Made by a program: the position numbers and the translations under genes | Shown here: positions 8,720-17,484 of the stretch, in pieces | How positions within the stretch are numbered: position 1 is the first letter of the stretch | Layout: every line of letters begins with the position of its first letter | Origin: Niabella soli DSM 19437 | GTDB lineage: Bacteria; Bacteroidota; Bacteroidia; Chitinophagales; Chitinophagaceae | Direction: 5' to 3' | NCBI RefSeq assembly: GCF_000243115.2 | Contig: NZ_CP007035.1 | Coordinates: 1,922,001 to 1,986,000 of the forward strand | DNA length: 64,000 nt | The notes under the pieces: generated by a model | What the model saw: the letters and a program-made list of their open reading frames with translations, nothing else | What the model was told of the DNA's origin: nothing | The model's database searches: none

Positions 8720-8881
8720 AAATACCCATAAATAGCGATGGTTTTTTACTGTTGATCGTAATAGCTTTATTGGCAAATGAAGGAGATTAATCGCTGGCAC
8801 AATATTGTCTTTGATTAATTACAAAGCAACGCGTTGTTGGTGAAGACGTGAAACGCCAGACGTATGTTTTCTCCACTTCAC

Positions 8882-8899
8882 TCCCGATAGTTATCGGGA
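8882..8899. repeat. TCCCGATA/TATCGGGA palindrome
   Basis: A perfect 8-bp stem with a 2-nt loop in the gap between the mutase and the lipoprotein gene. The same core recurs at 30809–30824, with related forms near 30873 and in the tRNA-Pro relic near 23010–23050. It lacks a following T-run, so it is more likely a dispersed repeat than a terminator. Confidence 0.6.
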
Positions 8900-8958
8900 T
8901 GACATTTCACTATTGACTTTATAATAGTATCTCTAAACAGATTTATTCAATAAGAATA

Positions 8959-9789
8959 ATGAAAAACCGGTGGGCCATAGCATCGTTGCTTTTTATCTTC
9001 GCAATTCTAACTTCCTGCGGAAATAATCCTCATGACGCTAATCAAACCGGCACGGATTCAGCGGCGGCTGTAGTTCCCCAAACAGGAGCTACTGATAGCG
9101 CCAACAGCAAGACTGACACAGAGCACATCCGCGAAAAATATAAAGACCTTACACGGCCGCATCGACCGGGATTTGCACTGGATAGTGCCAAAATAGCCCC
9201 CGTACCATCTTCTAAAAATGATACAGTCGCCACAGGCCATGCCCTCGTGTATTGCCCATCCAAAATGATCAAGAGCACCGAAAACATCGTTACAGCAACC
9301 ATCACAAGAGACGATATTCAAAAGGCCCTTGCCGATTTTACGGCAGACATCAGCAAACAAGAAAATAAAAAAAGCAGCGCTGTTCAGAGCGATATTTACC
9401 AAAAAGCTTTGCCGGTTTATAACAAAATGGAAGTGGTATTAAACTGCGATTCCGATATCTTTAAGGTCGCCTCCATCGACAACCAACCTATTAAAACCTT
9501 CGCCCCGGGCGAAAAACAACTGGAGTGGAACTGGGAGCTGAAACCTGGCACTACAACGAACCGCACGGTCATCACCTTTTTATTCAACGGCATTGATGCG
9601 CAAAACCAGCCTATCCGCCTGGGTGAAAAAATGATGTACATCACTGTAAAAGTAGATGCGCGCTCTTTTTTCGACAAATGGCTTGAATTTCTTTCCGATG
9701 ATCCGAAGTACACGATAACGGCCATTGTAGTGCCGTTCCTTACTTTTTTGGGCGGGTATTTCCTAAAACGTAAACCCGCTAAATCCTGA
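8959..9789 (+). CDS. Lipoprotein of unknown function with C-terminal membrane anchor
   Basis: A 276-aa protein with a clear lipoprotein signal (FIFAILTSCGNN; lipobox LTSC, Cys20). A low-complexity Asp/Thr/Ser-rich linker follows to about residue 55. The middle domain (about 90–235) has alternating beta-type sequence such as YNKMEVVLNCDSDIF and EKQLEWNWELKPGT. A hydrophobic stretch near the end (TAIVVPFLTFLGGYFL) precedes basic KRKPAKS. The domain resembles small Ig-like sensor or adaptor domains next to a membrane helix, but I do not recognise a named family. It stands alone on the plus strand. Confidence 0.7.
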   Translation: MKNRWAIASLLFIFAILTSCGNNPHDANQTGTDSAAAVVPQTGATDSANSKTDTEHIREKYKDLTRPHRPGFALDSAKIAPVPSSKNDTVATGHALVYCPSKMIKSTENIVTATITRDDIQKALADFTADISKQENKKSSAVQSDIYQKALPVYNKMEVVLNCDSDIFKVASIDNQPIKTFAPGEKQLEWNWELKPGTTTNRTVITFLFNGIDAQNQPIRLGEKMMYITVKVDARSFFDKWLEFLSDDPKYTITAIVVPFLTFLGGYFLKRKPAKS

Positions 9790-10014
9790 ATTTACCCTGG
9801 TTTCCGTACCGCCTGCACTTCAATTAAGAAAAACAATGTGGGAGCGTAGGGCTTTTAAGAAAAGAAAAAAATAAATTTGTTTTCTCCGTTGTTGGTGTTG
9901 TGCCTTGGCGCCGGCGTTTTTGCACCCCTCAAACCCCAGCGCAACACCGGCACCGGCGCAACGTTACCCAAAAAAAACTTCGCCACCGGTCCTAAAAAGG
10001 ATGCTGATGAGCAA

Positions 10015-10974
10015 TCATTGCAAGCTAAACAAGCTATCCACAAACTCATGTTTATCAAAAACCAGCAGGTCTTCCATTTTCTCCCCCACGCCAATAAATT
10101 TAACCGGGATCTTAAACTGATCAGCTATCGCCAACACTACGCCGCCCTTTGCCGTGCCGTCCAGCTTGGTGATAGCCAAAGCCGTTACGTCCGTTGCGGC
10201 GGTAAAATGTTTGGCCTGTTCCAGTGCATTTTGCCCGGTAGAGCCATCCAGCACCAGCAGCACTTCCTGCGGAGCAGAGGGAATAAATTTCTGGATCACC
10301 CGCTTGATCTTATTGAGCTCATCCATTAAATGCGCCTTATTGTGCAAACGTCCGGCTGTATCAATAATGACCACATCGCTTTGGCGGCTTACGGCGCTTT
10401 GTGCCGTATCAAAGGCCACGGCAGCCGGGTCGCTCCCCATTTCCTGTTTTACAATGGGCACCCCCACCCGGTCGCTCCAGATGGTAAGTTGGTCCACTGC
10501 CGCTGCGCGAAAGGTATCGGCAGCGCCCAACAATACGCTCTTACCGGCTTTTTTAAAATTATACGCCAGTTTACCGATGGTGGTGGTTTTACCCACGCCA
10601 TTTACGCCCACCACTAAAATAATATAGGGTTTGGCGGGCATCGGGCTATCGAAAGTATAGCTGCCTACGGAGGGAGCGTCCACCAAAACATTTTCAATCT
10701 CTTCCTGCAGGATCCGGTTCAGCTCCCCGGTGCCCACATATTTATCTTTGGCTACTCTTTGTTCAATACGGTCAATGATGCGCACCGTTGTATCCACCCC
10801 AACGTCTGCACTTACCAGGGCCTCTTCCAGGTTGTCCAGCACTTCTTCATCCACGGTGCTTTTCCCTGCAATGGCCTTGCTTATTTTTGAGAGAAACCCT
10901 TCCTTTGTTTTCTGCAATCCCTCATCCAGGGATTCCTTTTCTTTCTTACCAAATAATTTTCCAAAAAAACTCAT
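10015..10974 (-). CDS. ftsY: Signal recognition particle receptor FtsY
   Basis: A 319-aa SRP-type GTPase that docks ribosome–SRP complexes at the inner membrane for co-translational insertion. An N domain (about 1–95) is followed by the G domain: P-loop GVNGVGKTTT, DTFRAAA, DTAGRLHNK and the TKLDGTAKGG guanine-specificity region, ending GVGEKMEDLLVFD. The acidic A domain of proteobacterial FtsY is absent, as in many Bacteroidetes. It lies downstream of the L28/L33/DUF4295 genes on the same strand, the usual Bacteroidetes order. Confidence 0.96.
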   Translation of the reverse strand: MSFFGKLFGKKEKESLDEGLQKTKEGFLSKISKAIAGKSTVDEEVLDNLEEALVSADVGVDTTVRIIDRIEQRVAKDKYVGTGELNRILQEEIENVLVDAPSVGSYTFDSPMPAKPYIILVVGVNGVGKTTTIGKLAYNFKKAGKSVLLGAADTFRAAAVDQLTIWSDRVGVPIVKQEMGSDPAAVAFDTAQSAVSRQSDVVIIDTAGRLHNKAHLMDELNKIKRVIQKFIPSAPQEVLLVLDGSTGQNALEQAKHFTAATDVTALAITKLDGTAKGGVVLAIADQFKIPVKFIGVGEKMEDLLVFDKHEFVDSLFSLQ

Positions 10975-11141
10975 GGTCTGTGTTTATGGTTTGAAGCCCG
11001 CCCGGATAACCACCGGTCGGTCGGGTTTATTGTTTGAGGTTATTTTTCCGGCAAAGATGCAACATCAGGAAAGAAACATCAAACAAAAAAAGCCATCCGT
11101 TTAAAACGAACAGCTTACAATATTTTTAAATAAAGGCAGGA

Positions 11142-11315
11142 TTATTTCTGGGCTAAAAAGTCCTTTACTTTCTCCTTGTGCACAATTTGCTCTTTGAAAG
11201 CATATGCACCTGTTTTAGGGCTACGTACCGCACGGATCACTTTCGTCCAGTTTTTAGATTCTGCCGCTGCCTTGGCATCTTTTACTTTCGCGTTCTTTGA
11301 AGCTGCTTTTGCCAT
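11142..11315 (-). CDS. DUF4295 small basic protein
   Basis: A 57-aa Lys/Ala-rich protein, MAKAASKNAKVKDAKAAAES and on, ending VHKEKVKDFLAQK. Small basic proteins of this type (DUF4295) occur almost only in Bacteroidetes, between rpmG and ftsY, exactly as here. The composition (RAVRSPKTGAYAFKE core) suggests a ribosome- or RNA-associated protein, but function is unproven. Start is ATG at 11315; stop TAA at 11142. Confidence 0.9.
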   Translation of the reverse strand: MAKAASKNAKVKDAKAAAESKNWTKVIRAVRSPKTGAYAFKEQIVHKEKVKDFLAQK

Positions 11316-11328
11316 CTTATATTAATTT

Positions 11329-11428
11329 GAAAATGTGGGAAATGTGAAAAATGTGAAAAATGTAGGAAATGCGAAAATCTAAAACATCAATTATTTACAC
11401 ATTTTCACATCTACACATTTGCACATTT
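11329..11428. repeat. Five 9-nt repeats and an inverted companion between DUF4295 and rpmG
   Basis: Positions 11329–11373 are five 9-mers (GAAAATGTG, GGAAATGTG, AAAAATGTG, AAAAATGTA, GGAAATGCG). Positions about 11399–11428 hold the reverse complement theme (ACATTTTCACATCTACACAT and on) with a spacing near 8 nt. The two arms can pair into a long AT-rich hairpin inside an otherwise conserved ribosomal-protein operon. Confidence 0.75.
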
Positions 11429-11431
11429 AAA

Positions 11432-11620
11432 TTATTTAATTTCTTTGTGAACGGTTACTTTCTTCAGAATAGGGTTGTATTTCTTCAACTCTAAACGTTC
11501 CGGGTTGTTCTTTTTGTTCTTGATGGTAATATACCGGCTGGTACCTGGCTGACCGCTGGTCTTATGCTCGGTGCACTCTAATATTACCTGAACCCTGTTT
11601 CCTTTTGCTTTCTTAGCCAT
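11432..11620 (-). CDS. rpmG: 50S ribosomal protein L33
   Basis: A 62-aa protein starting [20 protein letters not shown] and ending [18 protein letters not shown], the standard L33 fold. It has only one Cys (in LECTEHK), so it is the zinc-free (C-minus) form. Length is typical. It lies 25 bp downstream of rpmB on the same strand. Component of the large ribosomal subunit near the E site. Confidence 0.96.
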   Translation of the reverse strand: MAKKAKGNRVQVILECTEHKTSGQPGTSRYITIKNKKNNPERLELKKYNPILKKVTVHKEIK

Positions 11621-11645
11621 TTTATAATGCTTTTAACTGCTTTAG

Positions 11646-11882
11646 TTATAATTTTTCGCCCTTAGCACGCAATTCCTTAACTACAGAATACAAGCCATTT
11701 TTATTGATGGTACGGATCGCATCAGTAGATAGCTTTAAGGTAATCCATTTATCTTCCTCGGCCAGGTAAAATCTCTTTTTTTGCAGATTCGGCAAAAAAC
11801 GGCGCTTTGTCTTAATATTGGAGTGAGAAACCTTGTGGCCTCCAATGGGGGTTTTACCTGTAACCTGACATACTCTTGCCAT
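11646..11882 (-). CDS. rpmB: 50S ribosomal protein L28
   Basis: A 78-aa large-subunit protein. I start it at the ATG giving [20 protein letters not shown], the conserved N-terminus; the 18 upstream in-frame codons are spurious. The remainder, including [12 protein letters not shown] and a C-terminal LRAKGEKL, fits L28. It is the first gene of the leftward rpmB–rpmG–DUF4295–ftsY block, so the promoter should lie in 11883–12299. Confidence 0.96.
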   Translation of the reverse strand: MARVCQVTGKTPIGGHKVSHSNIKTKRRFLPNLQKKRFYLAEEDKWITLKLSTDAIRTINKNGLYSVVKELRAKGEKL

Positions 11883-12299
11883 AGTGAATAAAAATTTAGG
11901 AGTGCAAAGGTAGGGATTTAATACGGCATTTAGCAAAAAAGACTAAATATTTTTTCAAAAATCAAATCAACCCTAGCTAAAATTGTTTCCAACACAAAAA
12001 TACAGCTCCGCAAAATTACGCTTTTGATCTTTGGTAACGGGAGCATCGGAATCATTTTTTTCTTACATACTAATTATCAACCATTTAAAATATAGCGTCG
12101 CTGCCTTTTTTCAAAACAAGCAGCACTATTCCCTCCGGGTGTTTCAAAAGTAATCCGGGCATCCGTCCAAACGGGGAAGGTTGCGGGAGCGTCTTAACCA
12201 TTTGTATTTGTGCCGGTTGATGGCGCAAACCGCATTTTGCCTGTTGCCCTATTTCAACTAAATTCGCACAAATCTTTTAATTTTTAAATCGTACATTTT
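11883..12299. other. Divergent promoter region between rpmB and lpdA
   Basis: A 417-bp non-coding stretch between leftward ribosomal genes and rightward lpdA. It is AT-rich next to both genes, with a GC-richer centre (about 12120–12240). Promoters for both directions must be here, but I cannot assign a box with confidence. No ORF, tRNA or terminator is seen. Confidence 0.4.
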
Positions 12300-13703
12300 A
12301 TGGCATATGACGTAATAGTTGTAGGAAGTGGCCCGGGCGGATATGTAGCCGCGATACGCGCATCACAATTGGGGTTAAAAACTGCAATTATTGAAAAAGA
12401 GAGCCTGGGAGGTATTTGCTTAAACTGGGGATGCATCCCCACAAAAGCTTTATTAAAAAGCGCACAGGTGTTTAATGACATCCAGCATTCGCAGGAATAT
12501 GGTATTGAGGCCTCCGGCAAGCCCAACTTTGATGCCATCGTAAAGCGCAGCCGCGGGGCAGCCGACAAAATGAGCAAGGGCGTTCAGTTCCTGATGAAGA
12601 AAAACAAGATCGACGTGATCATGGGCTTCGGAACGTTGAAAGCCAAAGGCCAGGTAGAAGTAAAAGGTGCCGACGGAAAAACAACACTGGTAGAAGGAAA
12701 GCATATTATACTTGCCACCGGGGGAAGAAGCCGTGAGTTGCCGGCCCTGAAGCAGGATGGCAAAAAGATCATCGGCTATCGTGAAGCGATGGTACTGCCC
12801 CAACAGCCCAAAAGCATGATCATTGTGGGCAGTGGTGCCATAGGGGTGGAGTTCGGCTATTTTTATAATAGCCTCGGCACAAAAGTTACTATTGTGGAAT
12901 TTTTACCCCGGATCGTACCGGTGGAAGACGAAGATATTTCGAAAGAACTGGAGAAAAACCTGAAGAAGCAAGGCATCGGGATAATGACCGGCAGCGAGGT
13001 TACAGCGGTTGACACCTCCGGAAGTGGCGTTAAAGCGAAAGTAAAAACCCAAAGCGGAGAAGCCGTGCTGGAAGCAGATATTTTGTTAAGTGCCGTAGGC
13101 GTTGCTGCAAATATTGAAGGCATCGGATTGGAAACAGTGGGCGTAAAGACCGAAAAAGGAAAAATTGCAGTAGATAAATTCTACAAAACCAATGTTGATG
13201 GTATTTATGCGATCGGCGATTGCGTTCCGGGCCAGGCTTTAGCGCATGTGGCATCCAAAGAAGCGATTACCTGTGTGGAACAAATCGCGTTTGGAGAAAA
13301 GAAATACAATCACCAACCGCAGCCATTAGACTACAATAATGTGCCGGGTTGTACCTATTGCTTCCCTGAAATTGCGAGCGTTGGCTTTACCGAAAAGCAA
13401 GCCAAAGACGCCGGCTATGAAGTAAAAGTTGGGAAGTTTCCATTAACTGCCAGCGGTAAGGCAACAGCCGTAGGACATACCGAAGGTTTTGTAAAAGTGA
13501 TCTTTGATGCCAAATACGGTGAATGGCTGGGTACGCATATGATCGGTTATAACGTAACCGAAATGATCGCGGAAACCGTGGTGGGGCGTACTCTGGAGAC
13601 CACTTATCATGAAGTGCTCAACAGTATTCACCCGCATCCCACCATCAGCGAAAGCGTGAAAGACGCGATAGAAGCCGCCTACGGCGAAGCGATTCATTTA
13701 TAA
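12300..13703 (+). CDS. lpdA: Dihydrolipoyl dehydrogenase (E3)
   Basis: A 467-aa FAD flavoenzyme that reoxidises dihydrolipoamide of 2-oxoacid dehydrogenase complexes with NAD+. It has the FAD-binding GSGPGGYVAAIRASQLG, the redox disulfide C40/C45 in GGICLNWGCIPTKA, the NAD-binding IIVGSGAIGVEFGYFY, the FAD motif YAIGDCVPGQALAHVA, and the C-terminal active-site HPHPTISES. Length is standard. No E1 or E2 genes are adjacent. A strong terminator follows within 25 bp, so it is probably monocistronic. Confidence 0.96.
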   Translation: MAYDVIVVGSGPGGYVAAIRASQLGLKTAIIEKESLGGICLNWGCIPTKALLKSAQVFNDIQHSQEYGIEASGKPNFDAIVKRSRGAADKMSKGVQFLMKKNKIDVIMGFGTLKAKGQVEVKGADGKTTLVEGKHIILATGGRSRELPALKQDGKKIIGYREAMVLPQQPKSMIIVGSGAIGVEFGYFYNSLGTKVTIVEFLPRIVPVEDEDISKELEKNLKKQGIGIMTGSEVTAVDTSGSGVKAKVKTQSGEAVLEADILLSAVGVAANIEGIGLETVGVKTEKGKIAVDKFYKTNVDGIYAIGDCVPGQALAHVASKEAITCVEQIAFGEKKYNHQPQPLDYNNVPGCTYCFPEIASVGFTEKQAKDAGYEVKVGKFPLTASGKATAVGHTEGFVKVIFDAKYGEWLGTHMIGYNVTEMIAETVVGRTLETTYHEVLNSIHPHPTISESVKDAIEAAYGEAIHL

Positions 13704-13724
13704 TATATTTAAGATGGGTTTTGC

Positions 13725-13752
13725 AATCCCGCCCGAAGGCGGGATTTTTTTA
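13725..13752 (+). terminator. Rho-independent terminator of lpdA
   Basis: Perfect 9-bp stem AATCCCGCC/GGCGGGATT with a CGAA tetraloop (13734–13737), followed by a T-run. It sits 22 bp after the lpdA stop. Confidence 0.92.
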
Positions 13753-13950
13753 TAGGCCCGGCGGCAGCATTGCTATCGGCGGGCTTGCCCCTGTCCGCTG
13801 TGGTGGATCGCGCTCTTGTGCTGTAGTGTAATACCCGGCAAACGCAATCAGCCGCTTCGCAGCTTCGGGGGGCAGGGAGGCTTGGGCGACTCTTTCCCAA
13901 AAGCACCTGTCCCTCAAGTCCCCATGTCCCACCAACGCCTCCAATAAAAC
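13753..13950. other. GC-rich spacer of unknown nature between two terminators
   Basis: About 200 bp enclosed by the lpdA terminator and the terminator of the leftward outer-membrane gene. It is clearly GC-richer than the flanks. It holds an open minus-strand frame of about 65 codons with no recognisable product. It may be a dispersed repeat or a gene remnant; nothing more can be supported. Confidence 0.35.
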
Positions 13951-13953
13951 AAT

Positions 13954-13986
13954 AAAAAAGCAGGCGGAATAATCGCCTGCTTTTTC
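13954..13986 (-). terminator. Terminator of the outer-membrane protein gene
   Basis: Stem GCAGGCG/CGCCTGC (13960–13966 and 13974–13980) extended by A5/T5 on the two sides, 20 bp beyond the stop of the 14007–14588 gene. It has T-tracts in both directions and could act on both strands. Confidence 0.88.
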
Positions 13987-14006
13987 AAAATGAGTAGCAA
14001 ATCAAT

Positions 14007-14588
14007 TTATCTTCCCAAACCAATATTATAGGCTACTCCAATGCCTACGGAGCCCACATTATATTTCTGGGTAGCGGTGCCAACAGGAATAGCGCCTTCA
14101 TCGCCCGAAGTAAATACTTTGGTATAATTCGCAAAGATGTTCCAGTTGCGGTTATGCCAGCCCAGCTCCGGTTTCAGATAAAAGCCGCCGTTTGGGCGAT
14201 TTACATCAGTATTAGCAGCCACTTTCTGATCACCGGTTAAGAAACCGTATCCCAGATCAGTACCAACATAAATTCCCTTCGCCTGTGGATAATAATGGAT
14301 AAGGGCAGCCACGGGTACCAGCCCTACATTATTATTTTCAAGGGTGGTGCCCTCAAGTGTATTCTTCTTGCCAAAGAATTGATTATATCCTGTGGCAATA
14401 CCAATTCCCACATGCGGCGTTACCAGATTTTGATACGCTACATCTATGCCTGCATTTGCTGCAGTATTTTCACTGGGAACTGCCACACCGCCTAATACAC
14501 CTACTTTCAGTGTATTCTTCATGCTTTGCGCCTGGATACAACCAACAGATAAAATACCTGCTGCCATTGCTAAAACTAACTTTTTCAT
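14007..14588 (-). CDS. Outer-membrane beta-barrel protein
   Basis: A 193-aa exported protein starting MKKLVLAMAAGILSVGCIQA, a signal peptide cleaved near AQS. I choose the ATG at 14588; the frame is open 55 codons further upstream with non-protein-like sequence. The mature chain alternates short amphipathic strands (VGVLGGVAVPSEN, GIGIATGYNQFFG, GIYVGTDLGYGFLTG, GFYLKPELGWHN, VGSVGIGVAYNIGLGR) and ends in an aromatic-poor glycine-rich strand, typical of 8-stranded OmpA/OmpW-like barrels. Specific function is unknown. Confidence 0.78.
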   Translation of the reverse strand: MKKLVLAMAAGILSVGCIQAQSMKNTLKVGVLGGVAVPSENTAANAGIDVAYQNLVTPHVGIGIATGYNQFFGKKNTLEGTTLENNNVGLVPVAALIHYYPQAKGIYVGTDLGYGFLTGDQKVAANTDVNRPNGGFYLKPELGWHNRNWNIFANYTKVFTSGDEGAIPVGTATQKYNVGSVGIGVAYNIGLGR

Positions 14589-14822
14589 AATTAAGAGGTT
14601 TAATATACTTTCAAATAACACCCACCGCATTAAAGGCGGTATTCCTTTTAACAGGGTTACGGATTTCCCTAGCAAATAAGAAAAAACAATACCAAACTTA
14701 TCGTTCCCTGCATCGTATTTGTTAAAATGACAATATCTTATCCGGTTGCGCACCTTATCATGCCCGAACTTTATTTATAAAATCGTTTGTTTTTTTTAAC
14801 TTGTATTTTTAAAATTATCAGA

Positions 14823-16124
14823 ATGATTGTTGCCCATCCTTCCGGATCAGCGCCTGTGAAAAAGAAAAAGCTGTACCGGGTATTATACTTCCAGGTCATT
14901 ATTGCAATAATCGTGGGCATCCTGCTGGGTCATTTTTTTCCTGAAATGGGAAAAAAAATGAAGCCCCTGGGCGATGCTTTTATCCTGCTTATAAAAATGA
15001 TCATTGCCCCGGTTATCTTTCTTACGGTAAGCACCGGTATCGCCGCAATGAATGATCTCAAAAAAGTGGGGAAAGTTGCGGGGAAAGCATTTGTTTACTT
15101 TATCACCTTTTCCACGCTGGCGCTGATCATCGGCCTGATCGTTAGCAACACCGTAAGGCCCGGCGCCGGCATGAATATAAACCCCGATACGCTGGATACC
15201 GGAGCCATATCAAAATATGTTTCCCAGGCAAAAGAAAATACACTGGAACATTTTCTCTTTGATATACTCCCGCAAACGCTGGTAAGCCCGCTTTCAGGAA
15301 ATAATATTTTGCAGGTACTGTTTACGGCCATTTTATTTGGCATCGGCCTCGCTTTAACATCCGAAAAAAGTAAAATAGTTATTGATTTTTTACAGGCACT
15401 CACCTACCCCGTTTTTAAAATAGTGGCCATCTTAATGAAAGCCGCTCCTATTGGCGCTTTTGGAGCAATGGCATTTACCATTGGGGCCTATGGAATTCAA
15501 TCGGTGGTCAACCTGGGGATGCTGGTAGTCACTTTTTATGCCACTTCCTTTTTATTTATTGTGCTGGTGCTGGGAGCTGTTGCCCGCTATAATGGTTTCT
15601 CTATTTTCAAGTTCATCGCCTATATCAAAGACGAGCTGTTGCTGGTGCTGGGAACCAGCTCCTCGGAGGCAGCACTCCCCAGCCTGATGCAGAAAATGGA
15701 GCAGGCTGGCTGCGCGAAATCGGTTGTCGGACTTGTGGTGCCTACGGGCTACTCTTTTAATCTTGACGGAACCAATATTTATATGACACTGGCAGCTTTG
15801 TTTATTGCCCAGGCCTGTAATATTCATTTAACGTTCGAGCACCAGGTATTACTGCTGCTGGTTGCCATGCTTAGTTCAAAAGGAGCCGCGGGCGTATCCG
15901 GAGCCGGATTTATAACCCTTGCCGCCACACTTGCCATTGTACCGGAAGTGCCTATAGCCGGGATGACGCTGATATTGGGTGTTGACCGTTTTATGTCGGA
16001 GTGCAGGGCGCTGACCAACCTGGTAGGCAACGGCGTGGCCACCATAGTGGTTGCCAAATGGGAAAAACAACTGGATGGCGGGCAATTGCGCGCAGCGTTG
16101 AACGGTCCGGACCGGGAGCTGTAA
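14823..16124 (+). CDS. Dicarboxylate/amino acid:cation symporter (DAACS family)
   Basis: A 433-aa inner-membrane transporter of the GltP/DctA family, importing C4-dicarboxylates or acidic amino acids with H+ or Na+. I start at the ATG giving [16 protein letters not shown]. It has about eight membrane helices, the hairpin signature [20 protein letters not shown], the substrate-site [15 protein letters not shown] and the C-terminal [20 protein letters not shown], where the Arg residue contributes to substrate carboxylate binding. The DctA-like wording of these motifs slightly favours dicarboxylates. It has an upstream leader of about 230 bp. Confidence 0.92.
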   Translation: MIVAHPSGSAPVKKKKLYRVLYFQVIIAIIVGILLGHFFPEMGKKMKPLGDAFILLIKMIIAPVIFLTVSTGIAAMNDLKKVGKVAGKAFVYFITFSTLALIIGLIVSNTVRPGAGMNINPDTLDTGAISKYVSQAKENTLEHFLFDILPQTLVSPLSGNNILQVLFTAILFGIGLALTSEKSKIVIDFLQALTYPVFKIVAILMKAAPIGAFGAMAFTIGAYGIQSVVNLGMLVVTFYATSFLFIVLVLGAVARYNGFSIFKFIAYIKDELLLVLGTSSSEAALPSLMQKMEQAGCAKSVVGLVVPTGYSFNLDGTNIYMTLAALFIAQACNIHLTFEHQVLLLLVAMLSSKGAAGVSGAGFITLAATLAIVPEVPIAGMTLILGVDRFMSECRALTNLVGNGVATIVVAKWEKQLDGGQLRAALNGPDREL

Positions 16125-16144
16125 CTTCATCAAATTTTCATAAT

Positions 16145-16216
16145 CTGTTATGATGTTTGCTACGGAAGCAACGCTGTTAGCATTTGAGAGAATAGTGTAC
16201 AGCCGATCATAACAGC
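16145..16216. repeat. Inverted repeat downstream of the symporter gene
   Basis: CTGTTATGAT at 16145–16154 is matched by ATCATAACAG at 16207–16216, with 52 bp between. It could be a 3'-UTR hairpin or a small-element end. GTTTGCT/AGCAAAC words next to each arm extend the symmetry but in a permuted order. Confidence 0.5.
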
Positions 16217-16255
16217 AAACAGTCCTTTTTTATTTTTAATCTGTACCTTTATCAC

Positions 16256-16285
16256 GGAAGCCTTGATGAGGCATCCGGTTTTTTT
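16256..16285 (+). terminator. Terminator-like hairpin just upstream of an exported-protein gene
   Basis: GGAAGCCT (16256–16263) pairs with AGGCATCC (16269–16276) with one mismatch and a TGATG loop, followed by GG and a 7-T run. The hairpin ends 5 bp before the ATG at 16291, so it either closes the symporter transcript or acts as an attenuator in the leader of the next gene. Confidence 0.65.
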
Positions 16286-16290
16286 GTATC

Positions 16291-16599
16291 ATGAAAACCT
16301 TTTTTGTTTTGTTGTTGCTAAGCGCGCTGCCTACCGTTAACGTGGAGGCTAAAGGGTTTGGCACCTATAACAGGACAGAAGAAGTTCCTATAACAGATAC
16401 TATTCCGCAGCAACAAAAAGTGGTTCAGGATGTGCGGGACAAAGTACAGGAGCAAACTGGTCAAAAGGTAAAAGCAATTAAAGAGGTGCCCAGGGCCAAG
16501 AACCTCGAAAAGCCAAAAGCCATTAAAATGCCTTCTGTTAAAATAAAGCCCGTAAAACTCATTAAACCAAAAATCAAAGGGATAGGATTGGGCAAGTAA
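16291..16599 (+). CDS. Small exported lysine-rich protein
   Basis: A 102-aa protein with a signal peptide (MKTFFVLLLLSALPTVNVEA, cleaved near residue 20). The rest is low-complexity and basic, with repeated KP/KI/KA motifs (KAIKEVPRAKNLEKPKAIK, VKIKPVKLIKPKIKG). No domain is recognised. It is 15 bp upstream of the next exported-protein gene and likely co-transcribed with it and the two-component system. A periplasmic binding or structural role is possible but unsupported. Confidence 0.65.
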   Translation: MKTFFVLLLLSALPTVNVEAKGFGTYNRTEEVPITDTIPQQQKVVQDVRDKVQEQTGQKVKAIKEVPRAKNLEKPKAIKMPSVKIKPVKLIKPKIKGIGLGK

Positions 16600-16614
16600 A
16601 CTAATAAGGGTATT

Positions 16615-17475
16615 GTGAAAAAAATAGTATTTATTTTTCTGCTTAGCATGAGCACAGGTTATGCATTTGCCCAAAACGAAACTGTTTCAAAAGACTCTGT
16701 AACTATTTCAGAAGACTCTGTAAAAGAAAAAACGACACTAACGCTTGCCACACTTTATGGATCAAATGTTGATTATTATGGGCAGATAAGCGAACAAAGA
16801 CTACCCTATCTGGCATTAAACGCAACGGTTCGCACGCGGCCGGGTATTTATTTCTCTGCCACCGGTTTTCATTTATTCTCGGATAGCCTGTTTGTTTCCG
16901 CCACCTCGCTGGGAGTGGGCTACGAGTTTAAGATCACCCCTAAATTTACAGGCGATCTTAGTTTTAATCATACCTTTTTCCCATCCGGCTCTCCCTTCTT
17001 ACAAGCCGGCCGGCCTAACCAGGCAGGTCTCGATCTTGCATACCAGCACCTGTTCAAGACAGAACTGGGCGGCGACCTTTCTTTTGGGACCGACCTGGAT
17101 TATTTTACCACCCTTACCAACTCAAAAGCCTTCAATTTTTCCGTATCCAAAAACAAGGCCATCTTAAGCTTTACGCCCGAACTGGCCGTTATAGCGGGCA
17201 CACAACAGTTTTACCAGGAATACCTGATCCGGGAAGAAAAAAATAACAAAGGGAAAGGGAAAGGAAGCACTGGAATACTTCCCGTTGAAATCCTGACTAC
17301 CGTTAACTACAAACAATTCGGGCTGTTGTCCTACAACCTAAAATTGCCACTTGCTTACAACCGGGCCTCTTACCTGGTTGAAGCCGCGGTTAAGTTTGCA
17401 TTGCTGGGCAACAATGCCGTTAACAAAGGAGATTTAAATACTTTCTTTACCTTGGGATTTTATTACCAGTTTTAA
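16615..17475 (+). CDS. Exported beta-rich outer-membrane-type protein, unknown function
   Basis: A 286-aa protein from a GTG start (KKIVFIFLLSMSTGYAFAQ signal). After a short Ser/Asp-rich linker the chain is full of amphipathic strands (LATLYGSNVDYYGQ, GIYFSATGFHLFSD, TSLGVGYEFKITPKFTGDLSF, YNLKLPLAYNRASYLVEAAV) and ends TFFTLGFYYQF with a terminal Phe, the mark of an outer-membrane barrel. It is followed after 9 bp by a response regulator, so barrel and regulators likely form one operon. No named family. Confidence 0.7.
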   Translation: MKKIVFIFLLSMSTGYAFAQNETVSKDSVTISEDSVKEKTTLTLATLYGSNVDYYGQISEQRLPYLALNATVRTRPGIYFSATGFHLFSDSLFVSATSLGVGYEFKITPKFTGDLSFNHTFFPSGSPFLQAGRPNQAGLDLAYQHLFKTELGGDLSFGTDLDYFTTLTNSKAFNFSVSKNKAILSFTPELAVIAGTQQFYQEYLIREEKNNKGKGKGSTGILPVEILTTVNYKQFGLLSYNLKLPLAYNRASYLVEAAVKFALLGNNAVNKGDLNTFFTLGFYYQF

Positions 17476-17484
17476 CAGGAGTCT

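Noticed and set aside
9877-10329. 150-aa plus-strand ORF
   Set aside because: It lies antisense to the well-supported ftsY gene and has no protein-like pattern.
11329-11428. Possible CRISPR array from regularly spaced repeats
   Set aside because: The units are 8–9 nt without spacers and with an inverted companion. CRISPR repeats are longer and separated by unique spacers; no cas genes are present.
13750-13944. 65-codon minus-strand ORFs between lpdA and the outer-membrane gene
   Set aside because: No recognisable motif, and the segment is enclosed by terminators. Kept only as an unexplained spacer.
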